From Nanobdellota archaeon (GTDB taxonomy: Archaea > Nanobdellota > Nanobdellia > Pacearchaeales > GW2011-AR1), in the NCBI GenBank assembly GCA_022561055.1, contig JADFRY010000006.1:1-56213 (forward strand): a stretch of 56,213 bases of DNA. The letters run 5' to 3'. Below the pieces are notes generated by a model. That model made no database searches. It was not told where the DNA came from and saw only the letters and a program-made list of their open reading frames with translations. The position numbers and the translations under genes are program-made. Shown here piece after piece: positions 8,878 through 16,643 of this stretch; positions within the stretch are counted from its first letter, which is position 1; each line of letters begins with the position of its first letter.

Positions 8878-9396
8878 CTACAAACAAACGTCATCTGTTA
8901 AGAGAACTTGCTTTTTCCCAAGAATGTGTTTTAGACTATCAATTGCCGAATCATGATTTTTCTTTCCATGTAAAGAATTACAAGCATCTTCAATTACAAA
9001 AGTTTCAATATTATTATCAAATAAATCCATTGCAGTTTTTATAATGCAGACATCTGTATAAATTCCACAGAGATAAACCTTTGTAATTTTGTTTTTACTT
9101 GTAAATTCTTTCAATCCTTCATTAAAAACAGTATATGCATCATGTTCTAATTCAATATTATTTGATGTTTGCAATTCTGAAAATAGTTTTTTATCTTCAT
9201 CGTTTTGAAATTTAGTCCAATTTAATTGTTTCTCAAACAATGAATTCTTGTTATTTACAAATTTCGAAAAAACTATTTTTCCTTTGAATGAATTCTTTAA
9301 TTTTAAAAGATTTGGCAATATAATTTCAGATTTGGCATGTCTAAAACCTTCTTGCATATCAATTATTAAAAGCAAATTATCCATAATATTAGACAT
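8878..9396 (-). CDS. Isochorismatase-fold cysteine hydrolase
   Basis: A 172-residue protein of the isochorismatase/nicotinamidase superfamily. The catalytic Asp is in LLIIDMQEG (residue 13). The nucleophile Cys is in GIYTDVCIIKTAMD (about residue 116), preceded by the usual loop, and EDAC follows near the C terminus. Substrate is not clear: nicotinamidase is possible, but the metal-site pattern is not obvious. The start ATG at 9396 lies downstream of a TATATATAAA-like promoter. It is transcribed away from the Cys-rich protein gene. Confidence 0.85.
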   Translation of the reverse strand: MSNIMDNLLLIIDMQEGFRHAKSEIILPNLLKLKNSFKGKIVFSKFVNNKNSLFEKQLNWTKFQNDEDKKLFSELQTSNNIELEHDAYTVFNEGLKEFTSKNKITKVYLCGIYTDVCIIKTAMDLFDNNIETFVIEDACNSLHGKKNHDSAIDSLKHILGKKQVLLTDDVCL

Positions 9397-9546
9397 AAAT
9401 TAATTTATATATAAAAGTTTGTTTGTAGAAATTTCACATAACAACTATTAAGCGAGATAAATATTTGTTTAATAGTCTAAAGGGGCAAAAAGCGAGATTT
9501 TAAATAGGCTTCATAATACCTTTATTAATCCCAAAGGAGGTTTAAC

Positions 9547-9657
9547 ATGACAACATGCAATGCTTGTAAATCTGAAGTAGAAAATACCTGCTCTGGCTGT
9601 GGAAACTGCGATACATGTGGCTGTAAATGCGAGAAAAAAGAAGAGAAAGACGCATAA
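9547..9657 (+). CDS. 36-residue cysteine-rich (metallothionein-like) protein
   Basis: Too short for the ORF track. The reading frame gives MTTCNACKSEVENTCSGC, then GNCDTCGCKCEKKEEKDA: eight cysteines in 36 residues, arranged as C-x2-C ... C-x2-C-x2-C-x2-C-x-C-x-C. A perfect SD (AAAGGAGG, about 7 nt before ATG) and a TATA-like TTTTAAATA near 9499 support expression. The cysteine pattern suggests binding of Zn, Cu or an Fe-S cluster. I know of no exact family. It is convergent with the acylphosphatase gene. Confidence 0.75.
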   Translation: MTTCNACKSEVENTCSGCGNCDTCGCKCEKKEEKDA

Positions 9658-9684
9658 TAATCTTTCTTTTTTATTTTTATTTTC

Positions 9685-9960
9685 TTAAAATTTTAGAACC
9701 TTAAAATCTTTGAAATCCTGGAATTTTTCATCTCTTTCTTCTACTTTTCTTATTATAGAATGCTGTGGCCCTCGCTTACATAAAGGAGCCATTTTATTCA
9801 CAGAATCAGTATTCCCTTCAATAAATATTTCAATTCTTTTGTCTTCCAAACTTCTTATAAAACCCCTGATTCCAAGTTTATCAGCATTATCTTTAATGAA
9901 TTTGTTAAAAAAAAACGGCTGCACAGAGCCGGTTATAAAAAGTCTCATACTCTTTTTCAT
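9685..9960 (-). CDS. acyP: Acylphosphatase
   Basis: A 91-residue acylphosphatase hydrolysing carboxyl-phosphate bonds. The family signature is modified but readable: RLFITGSVQPFFFNKFIKDNADKLGIRGFIRSLEDKRIEIFIEGN. The usual catalytic Arg of G-x-V-Q-G-V-x-[FY]-R is replaced: it reads GSVQPFFFNKFI, with Asn-Lys where F-R is expected. The conserved Asn of GxVxN is not obvious either (GIRGFIRSLEDKRIE). The fold is therefore clear but activity is doubtful. Confidence 0.8.
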   Translation of the reverse strand: MKKSMRLFITGSVQPFFFNKFIKDNADKLGIRGFIRSLEDKRIEIFIEGNTDSVNKMAPLCKRGPQHSIIRKVEERDEKFQDFKDFKVLKF

Positions 9961-9990
9961 TCAACTATCACCTATTTCCCCTTAATATAT

Positions 9991-10770
9991 TTAACTACGT
10001 TCTTTGATGACATTATCAACTTCTTTATCTATTTTCCTGATATCAGAGAAGCTTTCGTCAATTAACTTTAAATGTCCGACAGATTTCCAATCAAGGCCCA
10101 ATACTTTTGCAGCTTGCTTATCAATTTCCAAAGGCTGACCTGCAAAAATTAATCCCTTTTCCGACGCATCTAAAAGAGCAAAATTTGGCATTTTACATTT
10201 CAATATATCATGAATCTGATATTTTAAAGGCCATTTTTTCAATTTATTTTTCTCCTTTGAGAAAAAGCTCTTATAATGCTTTGCAGGAAAAGCCCCGAGC
10301 ATATTATCCAAAGAAGCAGACATTTCCATTTCTTCATCATTTCTTAACAAAGGCAAGGAAATTACGAAACTATCGACTAAGACTTTCGGATAAAAAATAT
10401 TCTCAAATCTTAAAAACTCTTCATTCTCAATTTCTTCAGTCTCAACTTTATTTAAATCAATTAAACTAACACCGTATTTCTCAGCTAACTTTCTATAGCC
10501 AAACTCATTAAAAATATCCATAGTGTCATGCCCATTACATCCCTCAGCAATAAAAATTTCTGTTCCAGGATTTTTATTTTCCATGCAGAATTTCAAAACC
10601 GACTCTAAGAATTCAACCTTTGTACTATCTTCTTTATTTCCATTAATCAAATTAGGCTTCAAAACAATCTGCTCATGCTTTTTTATTTCATCATTAAATT
10701 TTATGACATTAAGCAGCTTAGGAATAGTTTCTTCATAGCTCTTAAACTTGACAGACACACCCTTTACCAT
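9991..10770 (-). CDS. DUF362 domain protein
   Basis: A 259-residue protein of the DUF362 family (uncharacterised, often linked to Fe-S proteins). It shows KHEQIVLKPNLINGN near residue 35, ending the first beta-alpha unit, IFIAEGCNGHDTMDIFNEFGY around residues 95-115, and a C-terminal ALLDASEKGLIFAGQPLEIDKQAAKVLGLDW. There are no ferredoxin cysteine clusters, unlike longer family members. I start at ATG 10770; the track start is an upstream TTG. Function is unknown. Confidence 0.82.
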   Translation of the reverse strand: MVKGVSVKFKSYEETIPKLLNVIKFNDEIKKHEQIVLKPNLINGNKEDSTKVEFLESVLKFCMENKNPGTEIFIAEGCNGHDTMDIFNEFGYRKLAEKYGVSLIDLNKVETEEIENEEFLRFENIFYPKVLVDSFVISLPLLRNDEEMEMSASLDNMLGAFPAKHYKSFFSKEKNKLKKWPLKYQIHDILKCKMPNFALLDASEKGLIFAGQPLEIDKQAAKVLGLDWKSVGHLKLIDESFSDIRKIDKEVDNVIKERS

Positions 10771-10818
10771 CAAATCTTAGAAATTAAGAGGTTTTTAATT
10801 ATTGTTATGATAAGATGA

Positions 10819-11433
10819 TTATACTACTCTACTAACTTCCTCTCTCCTATCAAGCTCGTTATGAACAATAGCAACAGTATGTGAGGCAAAGTAAGTTTTC
10901 TTACCAATTGAAACAGGAGTACAAGATTTTTTTAGTCTTTTAAGTTCTTTACCAGGAATGCCATCGTGGTCTCCCAAAACAAATACAGCATCTTCACCGA
11001 TTTCCACTTCTCTAATATCTTGTCCTTTCTTATCTAAAATAAAAATATCTTTTCCTTGCTTTTTCAACTCCTTAACAACATCTAAAAAACCTTTTTTTTC
11101 AATCCAATACCCAGGAAAGACCTCACTTTTCTTTTCAGGTTTATATTTATACAGCATTCTTTTAATAAGTCCAGCAATATCTTTCTTACTAAGATAAATT
11201 TTATCAATATCTGTTTTGCCTTCAGTCACAGGAAAAATCTCAATATGTTTCGGAGGGTCTGGCTGTCCTGCAAAGATTAAATGCAATTTTGTGTCTTCTC
11301 TAAGTTTATGACTCAAAAAGAACGCAGCTATAACAACATGCATTGCTATATCGAGTCTACCAGCTTTCATTAAATCCTTTCCAAAATTCCCAGTTGTTGG
11401 TGCATGTCTTGAATAATAAATAAATTCTCTCAT
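10819..11433 (-). CDS. trmY: tRNA (pseudouridine54-N1)-methyltransferase TrmY
   Basis: A 204-residue SPOUT methyltransferase (former DUF358) that methylates pseudouridine 54 in archaeal tRNA to m1-psi. The family N terminus REFIYYSRHAPTTGNF and the SAM-knot region VFVLGDHDGIPGKELKRLK...SIGKKTYFASHTVAIVHNELDRRE are clear. The start codon overlaps the tag stop (ATGA), so the two are translationally coupled. It lies in the same operon as cbf5, a pseudouridine synthase, which fits because TrmY acts on a pseudouridine. Confidence 0.95.
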   Translation of the reverse strand: MREFIYYSRHAPTTGNFGKDLMKAGRLDIAMHVVIAAFFLSHKLREDTKLHLIFAGQPDPPKHIEIFPVTEGKTDIDKIYLSKKDIAGLIKRMLYKYKPEKKSEVFPGYWIEKKGFLDVVKELKKQGKDIFILDKKGQDIREVEIGEDAVFVLGDHDGIPGKELKRLKKSCTPVSIGKKTYFASHTVAIVHNELDRREEVSRVV

Positions 11434-12008
11434 TTTTTATATCCTTCAACTTTTTCATATCTAAAACAACTAACTACGTGATCATTAACTATTCCTGCAG
11501 CTTGCATGAATGCATAGCAGATGATACTTCCACAAAACTTAAATCCACGTTTCTTTAAATCCAAGGACATCGCATCGGATTCAGCACTGGTTGCCTTGAT
11601 ATCTTTAATACTCTTAATCTTATTATTAATTGTTTTTTCATTAGTAAACTGCCAGATGTATTTATCAAAAGATCCGAATTCTTTTTGAATTTCTATAAAC
11701 CTCTGTGCATTAATGACTGCAGATTTAACTTTCAATCTGTTTCTTATAATTCCCACATCCTGGAGTAAAGAGTCTAATTTCTTTTGATTATATTTAGATA
11801 TCTTTTCATAGTCAAACCCATCGAAGGCTTTCCTGAAGTTTTCTCTCTTTCTTAAGATTGTCTGCCAGCTCAAACCAGCCTGAAAAGCATCTAAAAGCAG
11901 GAACTCAAATAATTTTCTATCATCATGAACAGGGACACCCCATTCTTCGTCATGATACTTTTTCATTAATTCATCATTTACCTGCCATTCACATGTTTTC
12001 TTTTCCAT
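11430..12008 (-). CDS. tag: DNA-3-methyladenine glycosylase I
   Basis: A 192-residue Tag enzyme that removes 3-methyladenine from alkylated DNA. The zinc site typical of Tag is intact: Cys near the N terminus (KKTCEW), His (KKYHDEEWG), and the C-terminal His and Cys in NDHVVSCFRYE. The helix with AGLSW is present. The residue matching the usual Glu of L-E-G-x-Q-A-G-L-S-W is Asp here (LLLDAFQAGLSW), a conservative change. I start at ATG 12008 to follow cbf5 with a 7-nt gap. The gene is rare in archaea and may have come by transfer from bacteria. Confidence 0.93.
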   Translation of the reverse strand: MEKKTCEWQVNDELMKKYHDEEWGVPVHDDRKLFEFLLLDAFQAGLSWQTILRKRENFRKAFDGFDYEKISKYNQKKLDSLLQDVGIIRNRLKVKSAVINAQRFIEIQKEFGSFDKYIWQFTNEKTINNKIKSIKDIKATSAESDAMSLDLKKRGFKFCGSIICYAFMQAAGIVNDHVVSCFRYEKVEGYKK

Positions 12009-12015
12009 TTTACTT

Positions 12016-12852
12016 TCAGTTAAAAACAAACTCTGCTTTTCCTATTATATCTTTCTCTGAAACCCCTCGCATGACAGCGACAAATCTATCTCCACAAAAA
12101 ACAGCAAACCTCTTCTCTAGGTCTTTTTGCTGTTTTTTTAAATCCGAGAGCATTAATGGTTTTCCATTCAATAACGCTTTCAAGCTTTCCTTTTTAACTT
12201 CTACTTTAGGGATCAATTTAATTAATGCCTCTTCAGCAGGAATTAATATCTTCCTTAGCTTCTCTTCTTTTCCTGTTTTGTAGTCCTTAACTGCCTCCTC
12301 GAAATCATATAAATTTACAATCGTGCTCTCATCGAAAAGTCCTGCTTTTATTCTTCTTAACTCTAACATATGTGCTCCTCCGATTTTCTCTCCTAAGTCA
12401 TGAATTAGTTTCCTGATATATGTTCCAGCCTGAACATCAGCAACAAATAAAACATCTTTTTCATCTTTCTCCAAAATCTTAAAACTCTTTATTTCTCTAA
12501 CTCTCTTTACCCTTTTGATACTAGATCTAACAGGAGGAAGTTGTGTTATCTTTCCAATAAATCCCTTAACTTCCTTTTTTAAAACTTCGAGAGAAACTTC
12601 TTCATGCAAACGCATAATCCCTACATATTCCTTGTCTCTATGCATGAAATATTCATTTAGCCTACAGGCTCTATTTAAAGCAATAGGAAGAACACCAGTT
12701 ACCATTGGGTCCAGCGTTCCCAAATGTCCGGTTTTCTTCAAGCCAAGCTCATTCTTGATAGACTGTCCAACTTTAAAGCTGGTCGGACCCGCAGGCTTAT
12801 CTATATTTATCAATGAAAATTCTAAAAGTTCTTTGATTGATTTTTCTTTCAT
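12016..12852 (-). CDS. cbf5: tRNA/rRNA pseudouridine synthase Cbf5 (TruB family)
   Basis: A 278-residue archaeal Cbf5, the catalytic protein of H/ACA RNPs. It has LINIDKPAGPTSF at the N terminus, the catalytic motif GHLGTLDPMVTGVLPIAL with the active Asp, GTYIRKLIHDLG, and a C-terminal PUA domain (IPKVEVKKESLKALLNGKPLML...VAVMRG). It is somewhat shorter than typical Cbf5. It heads the cbf5-tag-trmY operon, with TATA-like ATATTAAAAG about 30 nt upstream of the ATG. No H/ACA guide RNA could be identified by eye in this window. Confidence 0.95.
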   Translation of the reverse strand: MKEKSIKELLEFSLINIDKPAGPTSFKVGQSIKNELGLKKTGHLGTLDPMVTGVLPIALNRACRLNEYFMHRDKEYVGIMRLHEEVSLEVLKKEVKGFIGKITQLPPVRSSIKRVKRVREIKSFKILEKDEKDVLFVADVQAGTYIRKLIHDLGEKIGGAHMLELRRIKAGLFDESTIVNLYDFEEAVKDYKTGKEEKLRKILIPAEEALIKLIPKVEVKKESLKALLNGKPLMLSDLKKQQKDLEKRFAVFCGDRFVAVMRGVSEKDIIGKAEFVFN

Positions 12853-12930
12853 AGTAAGAAATCGCTATTAGGGCTTTTAATATTTATTATTTAGAAAATA
12901 TAATCTATCGTGGTAAATAACCATAATACA

Positions 12931-12938
12931 TATAAATA
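12931..12938 (+). promoter_or_regulatory. TATA box of the leaderless gene at 12959
   Basis: TATAAATA lies 21-28 nt upstream of ATG 12959, the distance at which archaeal transcription would begin at or just before the start codon. No SD is present, so the mRNA is probably leaderless. Confidence 0.55.
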
Positions 12939-12958
12939 ATACCTCTTTCCATTAAAAA

Positions 12959-13528
12959 ATGAAAGGAAAAGTGACTCTGGATGAGGCTAAGGCCGCCCTC
13001 AATAGATATAGAGAACAAATAAATCCAGTACTTATTACTTTAAGAAGCACCTTGCCAGAAGGGACAACAGACGTAGCAACAGTACATCGTGACTACGCCT
13101 TTGTTACTCGAGTAAATGTGAGTACACCCTACGATAGTTCTTCCCCCAAGATTTTTTCTGGAGATGAGGAAGAGCTTTTCTCTTTGTGCCAAGAAGCTAT
13201 AGACTATTCACTAACTGCACACTTGCCGGATCCTTCTAAATCTATTGGCGAGAATAGCATAGATAGTATTTTAAGAGTAGAGAAAAATCCTTTTGTTTTA
13301 GTAACCTTTGATGAACGCTCAAGAAGGTACATATTAAGAACAACACAACATAAAGGTGATTTAGATAGAGGGGAATTAAGAACCTCGGAACATACTGTGT
13401 TTACAGCATATCAACACACAGATATTCTAAATGGAACAGATTTTTATTCAGTTACAGACGATAAAGCTGGGCAAAGAAACTCTTTAGTTAGATATCTATT
13501 TTCTTCTTTTTCAAGAGTTTTTCATTAA
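12959..13528 (+). CDS. Unknown soluble protein (189 aa)
   Basis: The frame encodes a 189-residue soluble protein. It has an N-terminal helical stretch (LDEAKAALNRYREQINPVLITL) and a probably mixed alpha/beta body with EELFSLCQEAIDYSLTAHL and PFVLVTFDERSRRYILRTTQHKGD. No signal peptide or membrane segment is seen, and I recognise no family. It has its own TATA box and is the only plus-strand gene between 10 and 18 kb, wedged between cbf5 and the ribosomal operon on the opposite strand. That setting suggests a late insertion. Confidence 0.65.
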   Translation: MKGKVTLDEAKAALNRYREQINPVLITLRSTLPEGTTDVATVHRDYAFVTRVNVSTPYDSSSPKIFSGDEEELFSLCQEAIDYSLTAHLPDPSKSIGENSIDSILRVEKNPFVLVTFDERSRRYILRTTQHKGDLDRGELRTSEHTVFTAYQHTDILNGTDFYSVTDDKAGQRNSLVRYLFSSFSRVFH

Positions 13529-13540
13529 TTTTTTAATTAA

Positions 13541-14110
13541 TCATTTCTTCAGTGCTTTCCTGTGAGCAGTAGGCGTCTTAACTTTAGTAGTGTGCTTTTC
13601 TGCCTTTGCAATTTGTTCCGCAATTTTTGTCTGAGCTTGCTCAACTGATTTTTCTTTCTCTTTCTCAACTTCTTCTTTCTTTTCTCCCTCTTCTTTTTCT
13701 GCTTTCTTTTCCTCTACTGTTTTCTCTTCTGCCTTTTCAGCTTTCTCTTCTGGCTTAGGCTCTTTCTTCTCAACTTTCCTATGAATTTTTTCATGCCTTG
13801 CTTTTGCAAACTTGACAACTTCTGGAATATCAACCATTTCAACTCTAACAATATCACCATCTTTTATTGCCTTAACTTTAATCTTTGTAGGAGGATTCTT
13901 ACAACCCCTAAACCAAATTTCATTATTCAAATAAATATCAAGCTTAACTTTTTTAGTGTCTCTATCTGGAACTCTCATATGCCTAGCAATGAATTCTTTT
14001 ATCGCCTTCACACTTCTCGCAGTTCTTTTATATCTAACAACTTTCATCCATTTTCTTCTCAGTGGAATAACATATTCTCTTTCAATTGTTTGTGTTTTAA
14101 TTTCTGCCAT
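13541..14110 (-). CDS. rpl31e: Ribosomal protein eL31 with long charged C-terminal tail
   Basis: Residues 1-90 are a normal eL31: REYVIPLRRKWMKVVRYKRTARSVKAIKEFIARHM...VKLDIYLNNEIWFRGCKNPPTKIKVKAIKDGDIVRVEM. A tail of about 95 residues follows, almost entirely Lys/Glu/Ala (KPEEKAEKAEEKTVEEKKAEKEEG), ending in a basic stretch. Canonical archaeal eL31 stops near residue 90. It follows rpl39e directly (stop and start adjoining) and ends the S19e-unknown-L39e-L31e operon. Confidence 0.95.
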   Translation of the reverse strand: MAEIKTQTIEREYVIPLRRKWMKVVRYKRTARSVKAIKEFIARHMRVPDRDTKKVKLDIYLNNEIWFRGCKNPPTKIKVKAIKDGDIVRVEMVDIPEVVKFAKARHEKIHRKVEKKEPKPEEKAEKAEEKTVEEKKAEKEEGEKKEEVEKEKEKSVEQAQTKIAEQIAKAEKHTTKVKTPTAHRKALKK

Positions 14111-14311
14111 TTAACCTAGATGTTTCTTCTTCATCTTCCTCGGTTTAATTTTTAATTTTGTTCTTCTCCACGATCTTCTAAGTTTAGTCATTTCCGAAGG
14201 ATGCTTTCTTTTACCTTGTCCAAATTTCTTTACGACAGCCCACACAGGAGCCCACTTCGTTCTTCTTCCATGCATGCCCAATTTAATTTTTTTCTGATAA
14301 TGTTTTGTCAT
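14111..14311 (-). CDS. rpl39e: Ribosomal protein eL39
   Basis: A 66-residue, very basic protein. Its core VWAVVKKFGQGKRKHPSEMTKLRRSWRRTKLKI has the eL39 ending R-x-W-R-R-T-K-L-K. It is longer than the usual ~51 residues, with extra basic residues at both ends. Its ATG overlaps the stop of the upstream unknown gene (14308-14311, ATGA). Confidence 0.85.
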   Translation of the reverse strand: MTKHYQKKIKLGMHGRRTKWAPVWAVVKKFGQGKRKHPSEMTKLRRSWRRTKLKIKPRKMKKKHLG

Positions 14312-14628
14312 CTCGAAGCAGCCTCCCTAGGACTTTTCTTAGCTGCTCTTTCAATTTCTGCATAAAGTTCTTCACTAACTGGGGAGTCAACACAAAGTAT
14401 ATCTCTAATATTTTTAGGAACCAATTCTTCTCTTACAATCATATGAGTTCTCCTATTTCCTACAATAACGTGAGAATATTCTATAGAGTGGCTATCATTA
14501 CTACCTTTAAGGAGTTTTCTCTGGGCTTTAATATAAACTGGCGGCAAACCTTTAGATATTATGTAAACTCCTTCTCCTTCTCTTCTTGTAACCATTAAAC
14601 CAGATTCTCTATCTATTCTTCCGCTCAT
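14308..14628 (-). CDS. Unknown protein in the ribosomal operon (106 aa)
   Basis: This gene is translationally coupled to S19e upstream and to eL39 downstream by 4-nt overlaps, so it is surely expressed with the ribosome. The protein is soluble and slightly basic, with beta-rich segments (GEGVYIISKGLPPVYIKAQRKLL, YSHVIVGNRRTHMIVREELVPKNIRDIL) and a C-terminal helix. In many archaea the gene between S19e and L39e is a PDCD5-type DNA-binding protein. This sequence does not look like PDCD5. It may be a lineage-specific ribosome-associated protein. Confidence 0.8.
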   Translation of the reverse strand: MSGRIDRESGLMVTRREGEGVYIISKGLPPVYIKAQRKLLKGSNDSHSIEYSHVIVGNRRTHMIVREELVPKNIRDILCVDSPVSEELYAEIERAAKKSPREAASR

Positions 14629-15044
14629 TCTTTTGCCTCCTTAACAACACCTTCTAAAAATTCTTTTCCCTTCTGAGTTAATTTTCTTCCAAATTTCTTA
14701 CCTTTAACTTTCTCAACGAGACCAGCTTTTTCAGCTTGTTGCATAATCGTCCTGATTATTTTTCCTCCACCCTTAAAAAACTTAGACGGTTTTGCCCCTC
14801 TATCTTTCTTTCCACCATACCTTGTTCTTAATCTCTCGATACCAACAATTTCTCTCACATAAACCTGTTTTAAAATACTAGCTGCTCTTTTAAACCAAAA
14901 ATCTTCCTCAATATTAGGTCTTGCTTTACTTACTCCTGTTTTAACATAATTAACCCAATCAGGTTTTTCAAAAAAGCCAGATTTCTTCAAAGCCTCTGCT
15001 AAAAGTTTATTATATTTTCCTGCTTCAATAGATTTAACTGTCAT
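14625..15044 (-). CDS. rps19e: Ribosomal protein eS19
   Basis: A 139-residue eS19 with family motifs: KPDWVNYVKTGVSKARPNIEEDFWFKRAASILKQVYVREIVGIERLRTRYGGKKDRGAKPSKFFKGGGKIIRTIMQQAEKAGLVEK. The C-terminal winged helix is complete. It opens the ribosomal operon. A TATA-like ACTTTATAAGG lies about 40 nt upstream of ATG 15044. Confidence 0.96.
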   Translation of the reverse strand: MTVKSIEAGKYNKLLAEALKKSGFFEKPDWVNYVKTGVSKARPNIEEDFWFKRAASILKQVYVREIVGIERLRTRYGGKKDRGAKPSKFFKGGGKIIRTIMQQAEKAGLVEKVKGKKFGRKLTQKGKEFLEGVVKEAKE

Positions 15045-15092
15045 TTTAGCTTGTTTAAGATAGTAAAAAAGAACCCTTATAAAGTTTACTTA

Positions 15093-15353
15093 TTACTTTA
15101 TCTTAACCTTTTTCATAACAATAGTAAATCCTATAATTTTATAACGAAAAACTGATTGTTGATCGTAATTCCCATGTAACTTCTCACTGATTTCTTTAGC
15201 CATCTCTCTGAGTTTTCCTCTGTCCCGAACAGAACTTTTCAAAACATAAATTCTAACAACTTTCCGTGTCTTAAAAGCCAATCTCAAACTTTCAATAACT
15301 CCAGAATTAATTCCACTTTTACCAACCTGAAATTTTATTTCTCCTTTGATCAT
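15093..15353 (-). CDS. YhbY/CRM-domain RNA-binding protein
   Basis: An 86-residue single CRM domain. The order of elements fits YhbY-like proteins: an N-terminal helix-strand region with IKFQVGKSGINSGVIESL, then KVVRIYVLKSSVRDRGKLREMAKEISEKL and a final strand YKIIGFTIVMKK. In bacteria, YhbY associates with the pre-50S ribosome. Its position beside ribosomal genes and an NFACT-R protein fits an RNA or ribosome-assembly role. It starts 1 nt after the stop of the upstream gene. Confidence 0.8.
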   Translation of the reverse strand: MIKGEIKFQVGKSGINSGVIESLRLAFKTRKVVRIYVLKSSVRDRGKLREMAKEISEKLHGNYDQQSVFRYKIIGFTIVMKKVKIK

Positions 15354-15354
15354 A

Positions 15355-15984
15355 TTAATTATTACAAATCCTCACCCCACCAGCAGGTAAAGCAGCCAAT
15401 AGCTCATTAGGATTTAATTTATCTTTTTCCAATTCTATCTGAAACTTAGCAAACATATCTTTTTTATCAATTCTTCCTGGACAAATTTTTAATAAAATAT
15501 TTTTCTTCTTCACACTTTTTTCCGGAACAGCTCTTAAAACTCCTTTCTGTTTAGTTAAAGCAAGTTTCAGCTCAATTTTGACTCTCTTTACTTTTCCAGA
15601 AACTCCCCACATACCTATTTTCATTCTTTTTTCTTTTGAAATCTGACTAGTCTTAAATATATCCACACCTGTTTTTTTCTTTCCTTGTTTCCAAGCCCTG
15701 CTAAAACAGCCAGTAAATATAGCACATTCTTCCAAATCTTTTTTTGTAACTTTTTTCAGTTCAGAAACAATAACACAAAAAGGCGAGCCGGGATGAGAAG
15801 TATGCATAATAAAATATTCATTCTTCAAACTTTTTAATAAATCGTCATTTTGAGCAGCACTCTTACCACCAACAACGAGCTTCCCGCTCGAAGTATAAAA
15901 CCATTTATATTTTTTGTAACCCTTAGCAATTTCATGAGATTGCGAGGGCACGGAAAATCTTTTAGATTTTTTAGTATCTTTCAT
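15355..15984 (-). CDS. Stand-alone NFACT-R (DUF814) RNA-binding domain protein
   Basis: Residues 25-110 match the NFACT-R domain: YKWFYTSSGKLVVGGKSAAQNDDLLKSL, then YFIMHTSHPGSPFCVIV and AIFTGCFSRAWKQGKKKTGVDIF. The NFACT-N and NFACT-C parts that form RqcH/Tae2 are absent. The remaining ~100 residues are basic with beta strands and have no family I know. Full-length relatives work in ribosome quality control. The domain-only form probably binds rRNA or tRNA. It is transcribed with the YhbY gene (1-nt gap). Confidence 0.85.
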   Translation of the reverse strand: MKDTKKSKRFSVPSQSHEIAKGYKKYKWFYTSSGKLVVGGKSAAQNDDLLKSLKNEYFIMHTSHPGSPFCVIVSELKKVTKKDLEECAIFTGCFSRAWKQGKKKTGVDIFKTSQISKEKRMKIGMWGVSGKVKRVKIELKLALTKQKGVLRAVPEKSVKKKNILLKICPGRIDKKDMFAKFQIELEKDKLNPNELLAALPAGGVRICNN

Positions 15985-16008
15985 TAGTAATCAAGAAAAA
16001 AGTACTTT

Positions 16009-16596
16009 TTAAGGGTTTTGAGATAGTTTTTCTATTTCAGCAATGGCTTCTTGCCAGTTATGAACTCTTTTTATATTAGGATGTTCATATTCTTTATTCC
16101 AAGGTCTGTCAAACAAAATTGCTTTTATATCAGACTGTGCACATTCAAGAGCATATTTGCCAAGATCCTCTATAATTAATTTAATTCCAAGTCTTTTACA
16201 TATTGCCGCTTTTGAATTTCCTTTTTTGCCATAAAAATCATTTGAATAAATAATTTTAATAGAGCTCTCTGATAAATACTTTTCAATCCATTTTTCTGTT
16301 TTTTCTTTATGTGCAAAAGGACGGGAAGTTATAATAAAGAGTTCATTCTTATCTCCCAAATAATTAATTGATTCAATAGCTTTTTCTATTGGTTTTATAT
16401 TATCAAACTCTTCTGAATCATAAAATTGATAATAAATCTTTATTGCTTCTTCTCTTGTGCCACCCCAAACATCCCACCAGTTGTAACTATTGAAATTTTC
16501 TTTTTTGATTAATCTCCCTGTTTTTTTATAATAGAATTTTAAAAGTTGACTCATAAGATCTGCAGTCACTTCATCTAAATCAATACCGATTTTCAT
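16009..16596 (-). CDS. HAD-family 5'(3')-deoxyribonucleotidase-like phosphatase
   Basis: A 195-residue HAD hydrolase of the NT5C type. Motif I is MKIGIDLDEVTADLM (nucleophile Asp and acid/base Asp in DLDEV). Motif II is LFIITSRP, motif III is the Lys in NSKAAICKRLG, and motif IV is KLIIEDLGKYALECAQ. The helical cap contains FNSYNWWDVWGGTREEA. Family members dephosphorylate nucleoside monophosphates, but substrates vary widely. It sits alone between the NFACT-R gene and the pilin-like gene. Confidence 0.85.
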   Translation of the reverse strand: MKIGIDLDEVTADLMSQLLKFYYKKTGRLIKKENFNSYNWWDVWGGTREEAIKIYYQFYDSEEFDNIKPIEKAIESINYLGDKNELFIITSRPFAHKEKTEKWIEKYLSESSIKIIYSNDFYGKKGNSKAAICKRLGIKLIIEDLGKYALECAQSDIKAILFDRPWNKEYEHPNIKRVHNWQEAIAEIEKLSQNP

Positions 16597-16643
16597 AACT
16601 CAAAGTAAAAATTAACTTATTTAAGAATTATGATACTACTCTC

